A stretch of DNA of 55,337 bases from Fundidesulfovibrio magnetotacticus (lineage in GTDB: Bacteria > Desulfobacterota > Desulfovibrionia > Desulfovibrionales > Desulfovibrionaceae): NCBI RefSeq assembly GCF_013019105.1, contig NZ_BLTE01000021.1, positions 1-55,337 on the forward strand. The letters run 5' to 3'. Position numbers and translations under genes: made by a program. Below, piece after piece: positions 17,179 through 23,537 of this stretch; position 1 is the stretch's first letter, and every line of letters starts with the position of its first letter. The notes under the pieces were generated by a model. That model was given only the letters and a program-made list of their open reading frames with translations, was not told where the DNA came from and searched no databases.

Positions 17179-18354
17179 GTGACCGCCAAGACCTTCGGGC
17201 TCGTCAAGGCCGGGGGCAAGGCCTGCCAGGAGTTCGACCTGGCCAGCCTGCCCCGTGAAGTCACCGACTGGGACATGGAAACCTACCTGGCCCTCACCTG
17301 CGCGGGCGTCACGCCCGAGCAGGCCCGGGCTGTGCGCACGCCGCCCGCCGCGCATCCGCGCCAGGAGTACGTGCTGGCCGTGCACTGGCACCCCGAGCAG
17401 GTCCCGCTGGATCTCATCCGCGAGCGCCTGGAGGCCATGTACCCCAACGCCCGCGACCAGCTGATCATCCCCACCCAGCACAACCAGATCATGACCTGGG
17501 ACGGCTACGCGGGCGTGGAGGTGGACTGCTACTCCCACGGCTTCAACCGCAAGGTGCAGCTGCTCGTGCACCTCAAGGCCGAACGGGTGGAGCAGGCGGG
17601 CGTGCTGGGGAACATGCTGCGCCACACCTTCAAGTACCGCTCCTCGCAGCTCTTCGAGTACCTGGACGCCCTGTGCGCCCCGGCCTGGGAGGAGCGCCGC
17701 CAGAAGGCCGCGCGCGCCGCGGGCTCCGACGAGGAGGTGGTGGAGTTCACCGCCATCCACGCCGCCCGGCTGCGCGAGATGCTCTCGGCCAACGAGATGC
17801 GCACCCCCGAAGACGCCGTAAAGAACAAGCTCGTGCGCAACTACCTGGACTGCCTGCGCGAATTCTACGACGACCGCCTGATCAACAAGGTGCAGGTGTA
17901 CGCCAAAGCCGTGAAGGAAGTGGTGAAGGAGAATTTCTCCATGGCCTACTTCTACCGCGCCTCGGAGGTGATCGAGGAGGCGCGTTCCCTGGGCGCGGGC
18001 GTGGTGATCCCCCACCCCGAGCAGTTCTGGCCCATCCTCCTGCGCAATTACGACGTGGACGGCATCGAGGTGTGGAACCCCCAGTCGCAGCAGTACACGG
18101 AGTTCCTCATCAGCGTGGTGCTCGACCAGAACCGCCGGGGCTACCACAAGGACAGGCCCCTGCTCATATTCATGGGCGACGACTGCCACATGAGCGAGAA
18201 GCTCAAGAAGCCCGAGGAGCAGGACAGGGACAAGGCCGCCCGCGAGGTGGGCCTTCAGCCCGCCTGGGACGACCTGGGCATCGCCAAGGGGCTCATCGTG
18301 GCGGGGGTGAGCCGCAAGACCGTCATGGACGAATACCGGGCCCGCCTAGGCTGA
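17179..18354 (+). CDS. PHP-like metal-dependent hydrolase candidate of the GAK operon
   Basis: A 391-residue protein of uncertain family. Metal-ligand-like clusters occur in PHP-superfamily order: VHWH (His69, His71), QHNQ (His101), GVEVDCYSHG (Glu114, His120), IPHPEQFWP, DGIEVWNPQ and GDDCHM. This suggests a TIM-barrel phosphoesterase, but the match is by eye. The middle (about 180-270) is helical and charged and does not look like PHP. It starts at GTG 17179 with AGGAGG directly upstream, nine bases after the XXXCH stop, and ends 16 bases before the amphi-Trp gene. It is not one of the named core GAK families I recall, so it may be an extra component. Confidence 0.6.
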   Translation: MTAKTFGLVKAGGKACQEFDLASLPREVTDWDMETYLALTCAGVTPEQARAVRTPPAAHPRQEYVLAVHWHPEQVPLDLIRERLEAMYPNARDQLIIPTQHNQIMTWDGYAGVEVDCYSHGFNRKVQLLVHLKAERVEQAGVLGNMLRHTFKYRSSQLFEYLDALCAPAWEERRQKAARAAGSDEEVVEFTAIHAARLREMLSANEMRTPEDAVKNKLVRNYLDCLREFYDDRLINKVQVYAKAVKEVVKENFSMAYFYRASEVIEEARSLGAGVVIPHPEQFWPILLRNYDVDGIEVWNPQSQQYTEFLISVVLDQNRRGYHKDRPLLIFMGDDCHMSEKLKKPEEQDRDKAAREVGLQPAWDDLGIAKGLIVAGVSRKTVMDEYRARLG

Positions 18355-18370
18355 GGCCCACGGAGCGACG

Positions 18371-18682
18371 ATGGACACACTCAGCGATTCCGAACAGCCC
18401 TCGCGCGAGGGTAAGTTCTCCTACCAGTCCGTGCAGGACGCCGAGAGCCTGGCCGCCTACCTGCGCGCCCTGGCCGACGGCATCGAGCGCGGCAGCATCC
18501 TCTTCGAGCGCAAGGACGCCCGTTTCGTCATGTCTCCGTCGGGGCTCCTGGGCTTCGCCGTGGAGGCCAAGGCCAAGGAAGGGCGCATGAAGCTGGCCCT
18601 CAAGCTCGCCTGGCGCGAGAAAACGGCCGAAAAGGAACGCGAGGAAGACCTCCTGGTGGTCCGGTCCGGAGGCGGTGAGTAG
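18371..18682 (+). CDS. amphi-Trp domain protein
   Basis: A 103-residue small protein. Residues 17-82 show the amphi-Trp pattern: FSYQSVQDAESLAAYLRALA, an amphipathic helix, DGIERGSILF, then strands MSPSGLLGFAVEAKAKEGRM and KLALKLAW ending at Trp81. The tail is charged. Members are small and of unknown function, often encoded beside GAK genes. It lies between the PHP-like gene and the PhoU-kinase gene; the next start is two bases after its stop. The same motif pattern is visible in the XXXCH protein, suggesting the two share a fold. Confidence 0.85.
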   Translation: MDTLSDSEQPSREGKFSYQSVQDAESLAAYLRALADGIERGSILFERKDARFVMSPSGLLGFAVEAKAKEGRMKLALKLAWREKTAEKEREEDLLVVRSGGGE

Positions 18683-18684
18683 CC

Positions 18685-20331
18685 ATGCGTTTTCTGGAGG
18701 GCGTTGAGGAGAACTTCCGCTTCATGGTCCTGGAAGTGACCAAGCAGGTGGAAAACACCCTGAAGGTGCTCGAAAACCCGGACCCCGGCCTCGTCACCAA
18801 GATCGAAAGCCGCGACGACTACATCGACAACCTCAAGAGCGTCATCGAGAACAAGTGCTTCTCGCGCATCCACACCGGGTTCGGCGGCGACAAGCGCGCC
18901 ATCGACATGGCCCGCGCCGTGAACATCATCACCTCCAACCTGGAGCGCCTGGCCGACCATGCGGTGAACATCGTCATGCAGTCGCAGTACCTGCGCGACC
19001 CGGCCTTCATCAAACGCTACGACTACAAGGCCTTCTTCGCCGAGATCATCAAGGCCCTGCGCCTGGTGGTGAAGGCCCTCTTCAACCAGGACATCACCCT
19101 GGCCTTCAAGATCTGCCGCGCCGAAGTGACCCTGGACGCCCTGTTCAAGGAAAACTTCGACATGGTCCTGCGCGACCTGCGCACGGGCGAATCGCCCGAG
19201 AACTGCATCACCGCCCACAACATCTTCCGCTACCTGGAGCGCATGGGCGACACCATCCTGAACATCGGCGAGGCCGTGATCTTCGCCGCCGTGGGCGAGA
19301 AGTTCAAGATCCACCAGTTCGAGGCCCTCAAGGAGAGCCTCTCGGGCCTGGGCCGGGACGTGCCCATCACCGACGGCGAGTTCCAGTCCATCTGGGGCAC
19401 GCGCTCGGGCTGCCGCATCGGCCGGGTGGACGCCGGGCGCAAGGGGCCGCGCTCCAGCGGCGTGCTCTTCAAGGAGGGCAACGCCGTGAAGCTGCGCGCC
19501 GAGGCCGAGAACATCCGCCGCTGGGAGGCCGTGATGCCCGGGCTGCCCCCCAAGGTGCAGGCCTTCCACGTGGACGGCGACTCGGCCAGCATGCTCATGG
19601 AATACCTGGGCGGCTGCACCTACCAGGAGGTGGTGCTCTCCGGCGCGCCCGAGATTGCCGCCAACGCCACCTTCGTCCTGGAGCAGACCACCCGCCAGCT
19701 CTGGCAGGACACCCGCCGCCCCGGACCCGTCAAGGCGGGCTACGTGCGCCAGCTCTCCTCCCGCCTGGACGACGTGTTCCGCATGCATCCGGGCTTCAGG
19801 CGGGGCGAAATGCGCCTGGCGGGCAGGCGCATCCCCGGCTTCGACGAGGTGCTGCGCCGCGCCGAGGAGGCCGAGACCTCCCTCGAGGCCCCCTTCAGCG
19901 TGCTCATCCACGGCGACTTCAACAGCAACAACATCGTCTACTCCCACGACGAGGAGCGCATCCACTACATCGACCTGCACCGCTCCCGCGACACCGATTA
20001 CGTCCAGGACGTGTCCGTGTTTCTCCTCTCCAACTTTCGCCTTCCCGTGCTGGACACCCTGCTGCGCGCCCGACTCGACCGCGTGATCCGCCAGTTCCTG
20101 GCCTTCTCGCGCGAGTTCGCCGTCGAGGCCGGGGACGCCTCCTTCGAGGCCCGCCTCGCCCTGGGCCTGGCCCGCTCCTTCATCACGTCCAGCCGTTTCG
20201 AATTCAACCAGGGCTTCGCGCGGGAGATGTTCCTGCGCGGGGTCTACCTCCTGGAGTCCGCCGCAGACTTCGGGGATTCCGGCAAACCCTGGAGCGCGTA
20301 CGTCCTGCCGGACGCCGTGCTCATCTATTGA
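18685..20331 (+). CDS. PhoU-domain / APH-like kinase fusion protein
   Basis: A 548-residue two-part protein. The N-terminal ~215 residues are a helical PhoU-like bundle (DYIDNLKSVIENKC, NIITSNLERLADHAVNI, LERMGDTILNIGEAV). The C-terminal ~310 residues resemble aminoglycoside phosphotransferase/choline-kinase folds. LIHGDFNSNNIVY (His409, Asp411, Asn416) is the catalytic loop, and YIDLHRSRDTDYVQD (Asp430) is the Mg-binding motif. It would phosphorylate a small molecule or protein under control of a PhoU-like module; the substrate is unknown. ATG 18685 follows the amphi-Trp stop by two bases. The fusion is unusual compared with stand-alone PhoU regulators of phosphate transport. Confidence 0.82.
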   Translation: MRFLEGVEENFRFMVLEVTKQVENTLKVLENPDPGLVTKIESRDDYIDNLKSVIENKCFSRIHTGFGGDKRAIDMARAVNIITSNLERLADHAVNIVMQSQYLRDPAFIKRYDYKAFFAEIIKALRLVVKALFNQDITLAFKICRAEVTLDALFKENFDMVLRDLRTGESPENCITAHNIFRYLERMGDTILNIGEAVIFAAVGEKFKIHQFEALKESLSGLGRDVPITDGEFQSIWGTRSGCRIGRVDAGRKGPRSSGVLFKEGNAVKLRAEAENIRRWEAVMPGLPPKVQAFHVDGDSASMLMEYLGGCTYQEVVLSGAPEIAANATFVLEQTTRQLWQDTRRPGPVKAGYVRQLSSRLDDVFRMHPGFRRGEMRLAGRRIPGFDEVLRRAEEAETSLEAPFSVLIHGDFNSNNIVYSHDEERIHYIDLHRSRDTDYVQDVSVFLLSNFRLPVLDTLLRARLDRVIRQFLAFSREFAVEAGDASFEARLALGLARSFITSSRFEFNQGFAREMFLRGVYLLESAADFGDSGKPWSAYVLPDAVLIY

Positions 20332-20346
20332 GGCCAAGGAGCCGTG

Positions 20347-21222
20347 ATGAAGAAGATAGGAGTTGTGGGGCTCACGGACGGCTGGTCCTCGGAGGTCCTG
20401 GCCGACGCGTGCGGGAAGCTCACGGGCTTCCGCCTCCTGGTGGACATGGACAAGGCCGTGCTGGACCTGGACGCCGGGACCGTGCGCCACGAGGGTCAGG
20501 ACCTCCTGGAGCTGGACGCCCTGATCGTCAAGAAGATCGCCCCCCAGTATTCCCCCGACGTGCTCGACCGCCTGGAGATGCTGCGCTTTCTGGAGCTGCG
20601 GGGCCTGCCGGTGTTCTCGCGGCCCTCGTCCATCCTGCGCCTGGTGGACCGCCTGAGCTGCACCGTCACGCTGCGCGCCGCCGGGCTGCCCATGCCGCCC
20701 ACGGTGGTCACCGAGAGCGTCGAGGAGGCCCGCGACGCCGTGGAGCGCTTCGGCCGGGCCGTGTTCAAACCGCTGTACTCCACCAAGGCCCGGGGCATGG
20801 AGGTCATCGAGGCCGGGCCGGACGCCCTGCGTCGCGTGCAGGCCTTCAAGGACGCGGGCAACGCGGTGATGTACCTCCAGAAGATGCTCCCGCCCCTGGA
20901 AAAGGATCTGGGCGTCACCTACCTGGGCGGCAAATACCTGGCCACCTACGCCCGCAAGTCCGGCGGGTCGAGCTGGAACACCACCACGGCCGCCGGAGGG
21001 CGCTACGTGGCCCACGAGCCCTCTGCCGAGATCGTGGCCCTGGCCGAGAAGGCCCAGTCGCTCTTCGACATGGCCTTCACCTGCGTGGACGTGGCCGAAA
21101 CGGCCCAAGGCCCCATCGTCTTCGAGGTGTCGGCCTTCGGCGGCTTCCGGGGCCTGCGGGACGCCTGCGGCATCGACGCGGCCCAGGCCTACGCCAAGCA
21201 TGTTCTGGAGGTCCTGTCGTGA
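20347..21222 (+). CDS. GAK system ATP-grasp enzyme
   Basis: A 291-residue RimK-like ATP-grasp protein. The N-terminal part (KKIGVVGLTDGWSSEVLAD, then LDALIVKKIAPQYSP) is the pre-ATP-grasp domain. RPSSILRLVDRLSCTVTLRAAGLPMPPT, split over the hinge, precedes the ATP-binding FKPLYSTKARGMEV. VFEVSAFGGFRGLRDACG is the C-terminal metal/substrate region. The family makes carboxylate-amine bonds such as peptide-like links; the substrate here is unknown. I prefer ATG 20347 because AAGGAG is five bases upstream; the GTG at 20344 is too close. Its stop overlaps the next start (GTGA). Confidence 0.87.
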   Translation: MKKIGVVGLTDGWSSEVLADACGKLTGFRLLVDMDKAVLDLDAGTVRHEGQDLLELDALIVKKIAPQYSPDVLDRLEMLRFLELRGLPVFSRPSSILRLVDRLSCTVTLRAAGLPMPPTVVTESVEEARDAVERFGRAVFKPLYSTKARGMEVIEAGPDALRRVQAFKDAGNAVMYLQKMLPPLEKDLGVTYLGGKYLATYARKSGGSSWNTTTAAGGRYVAHEPSAEIVALAEKAQSLFDMAFTCVDVAETAQGPIVFEVSAFGGFRGLRDACGIDAAQAYAKHVLEVLS

Positions 21223-22337
21223 GCGCATCCACCGCTTCCTCCCCGTCGAACTCCGTGGCCGGGCTCATGGACCGCTACGCCACCCAATGGGCCGCGCCCC
21301 ACGCCGTGCGCCTGGCCCTGGGCGCCTGGCGCGCCGATCTGCGCACCAACGACCTCGAGCTGGCCGGATGGCTGCGCGCCTACTTCCGCGATTTCCTGGC
21401 CGACGACGACGCGGCCCCGCCCGCGCCCTGCCAGCTGCTGGCCCTGGAAACCCCGCCCCAGGACCTGGGCCTGCGCTACGCCACGCGCGAGCCGGACCCG
21501 GGCAAGACCAAGGTCAAGGAGGAGTACGCCGACCTCCCCGACGGGCGCGTGGTGCGCAAGCGCCTCACGGGCATGGTGTTCGTCTTCGGAGAGGGCCGCA
21601 ACCTGGCCCTGGGGCCCTGCCGGGAGAACCCCAACCAGGTGGTGAACTTCGTCAACAACCGCTTCATCGAGCACAAGCTCCACCAGGGCTGCCTGCTGGG
21701 CCACGCGGCCGGAGTGGCCCATGGCGGGCAGGGCCTGGCCCTGGCCGGGTTCTCGGGCATGGGCAAGTCCACCCTGGCCCTGCACCTGATGAACCATGGG
21801 CTCGATTTCGTCTCCAACGACCGCGTCCTGGTGGGGAAGGACAACGGGGATCTCATGATGTACGGGGTGGCCAAGATGCCGCGCGTGAACCCCGGCACCG
21901 TGCTCCACAACCCCTCCCTGGCCCCGGTAATCCCCCCGGCGGACCGCGAGGCCTTCCGCGCCCTGCCCCAGGACGAACTCTGGACCCTGGAGCACAAGTA
22001 CGACGCCTTCATCGACCAGTGCTACGGTCCCGGGCGCTTCCGCATCGAGGCGCGCATGAAGGGGCTGGCCATCCTCAACTGGTCGCGCGCGGGGCAGGGG
22101 CTCAACGTGGCGGCCGTGGACATCGCCCGGCGGCGCGACCTCCTGGAGGCCTTCATGAAATCCACGGGCCTCTTCTACGAGGAGCCCGAGGGCGCGCACG
22201 CCCCGGACTTCTCCGAAGACGCCTACGTGGACATGCTCGCGGGCTGCACGGTGCTGGAGGTGACGGGCCGCGCGGACTTCGAGGAGGCCGCCCGCGTGCT
22301 GGCGGGGTTCCTCAAGGGAGAGGGCGCGGGGGCATGA
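21219..22337 (+). CDS. HprK-related kinase B
   Basis: A 372-residue protein whose P-loop GFSGMGKST (177-185, Lys183) and following DFVSNDRVLVG (Asp201) match the arrangement of HPr kinase/phosphorylase. The N-terminal ~170 residues (LTGMVFVFGEGRNLALGPC, FVNNRFIEHKLHQG) are specific to the HprK-related B group. No HPr or PTS gene is present, so the substrate is probably not HPr. It starts at GTG 21219 inside the ATP-grasp stop and ends in an ATGA overlap with the CofD-like gene, so all three are translationally coupled. Confidence 0.87.
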   Translation: MSASTASSPSNSVAGLMDRYATQWAAPHAVRLALGAWRADLRTNDLELAGWLRAYFRDFLADDDAAPPAPCQLLALETPPQDLGLRYATREPDPGKTKVKEEYADLPDGRVVRKRLTGMVFVFGEGRNLALGPCRENPNQVVNFVNNRFIEHKLHQGCLLGHAAGVAHGGQGLALAGFSGMGKSTLALHLMNHGLDFVSNDRVLVGKDNGDLMMYGVAKMPRVNPGTVLHNPSLAPVIPPADREAFRALPQDELWTLEHKYDAFIDQCYGPGRFRIEARMKGLAILNWSRAGQGLNVAAVDIARRRDLLEAFMKSTGLFYEEPEGAHAPDFSEDAYVDMLAGCTVLEVTGRADFEEAARVLAGFLKGEGAGA

Positions 22338-23527
22338 CGAAGGTCACGGTCACGCACACGGTGCGTCTGCCCGATCCGGTGAAGATCGCGCGCTATCTCA
22401 AGGCCCCGGAGCTGGGGCCGCGCGTGCTCTTCTTCAGCGGCGGCACGGCCCTGCGCGACCTCTCGCGGGAGCTGGTGCGCTACACGCACAACTCCATGCA
22501 CCTCATCACGCCCTTCGACTCAGGCGGCTCCTCGGCCAAGCTGCGCAAGAGCTTCGGGATGCTGGCCGTGGGCGACCTGCGCAACCGGCTCATGGCCCTG
22601 GCCGACCGCACCCTGCACGGCAACCCCGAGATCTACGCCCTCTTCGCCCGCCGCCTGCCCAAGGACCAGCCCCAGGAGGCCCTGCGCGAGGAGCTGGAGG
22701 GCCTCATCGCCGGGCGCGACCCCCTGGTGGCCGCCGTGCCCGACCCCATGCGCAAGATCATCCGCACCCACCTGAAGTTCTTCGCCCAGGCCATGGAGCG
22801 CACGCCCTTCGACCTGCGCGGGGCCAGCGTCGGCAACCTGATCCTGGCCGGGGGCTTCTTCAACTACAACCGTCAGATCGACCCGGTGATCTACATGTTC
22901 TCCATGCTCGTGAAGGCCCGGGGGCTGGTGCGCCCCATCATCAACCGCGACCTGACCCTCTGCGCCGAGCTCGACGACGGCTCGGTGCTGGCCGGGCAGC
23001 ACCTGCTCACGGGCAAGGAGAGCGGCCCCGTGGGGCGCAAGGTGCGCCGCGTGTGGCTCTCGCGCGGACAGGAGGACACGGCGCCCGTGGAGATCGACGT
23101 GCGCCGCAAGGTGAAGGAGAACATCCTCTCCGCAGAGTTGATCTGCTACCCCATCGGCAGCTTCTACTCCTCGGTGGTGGCCAACCTGCTGCCCCGGGGC
23201 GTGGGCGACGCCGTGAGCAAGGCCCAGTGCCCCAAGGTGTTCGTGCCCAACCCCGCCGGAGACCCGGAGCAGTACGGCCTGGGTTTGGGCGAGAGCGTGC
23301 GCGCCCTGCTGGAATACCTGCGCGCCAGCTGCACCAAGCCCCGCCCCGCCAACACGCTTTTGAACCACGTGCTCATCGACCGGCGGCGCAACTACCAGGA
23401 ACCCCACGGCCTGCGCCAGATCGAGGCCATGGGCATCGGCGTCATCGAGGCCGACCTGGAGAGCGCCGCGCGCGCCCCCTACTTCGACGAGCAGGCGGTC
23501 ATAGAGAACCTGCTCTCCCTGGCCTGA
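22334..23527 (+). CDS. GAK system CofD-related protein
   Basis: A 397-residue protein of the CofD/YvcK fold. Visible motifs are FFSGGTALRDLSREL (SGGT at 35-38), TPFDSGGSSAKLRKSFGMLA (59-78), GDLRNRL (80-86), ASVGNLILAG (near 165) and YPIGSFYSSVVANLLP. CofD transfers a phospholactyl group to form coenzyme F420, and YvcK regulates cell-wall metabolism. The GAK version is distinct and its reaction is unknown. No other F420 biosynthesis gene is in the window. It is last in the operon. The next gene converges 10 bases away, and I saw no obvious terminator in that gap. Confidence 0.88.
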   Translation: MTKVTVTHTVRLPDPVKIARYLKAPELGPRVLFFSGGTALRDLSRELVRYTHNSMHLITPFDSGGSSAKLRKSFGMLAVGDLRNRLMALADRTLHGNPEIYALFARRLPKDQPQEALREELEGLIAGRDPLVAAVPDPMRKIIRTHLKFFAQAMERTPFDLRGASVGNLILAGGFFNYNRQIDPVIYMFSMLVKARGLVRPIINRDLTLCAELDDGSVLAGQHLLTGKESGPVGRKVRRVWLSRGQEDTAPVEIDVRRKVKENILSAELICYPIGSFYSSVVANLLPRGVGDAVSKAQCPKVFVPNPAGDPEQYGLGLGESVRALLEYLRASCTKPRPANTLLNHVLIDRRRNYQEPHGLRQIEAMGIGVIEADLESAARAPYFDEQAVIENLLSLA

Positions 23528-23537
23528 GCCCCGCCTT

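Noticed and set aside
22334-23527. True F420 biosynthesis protein CofD
   Set aside because: The motifs are related, but no other F420 gene is present and the neighbours fit the GAK system.
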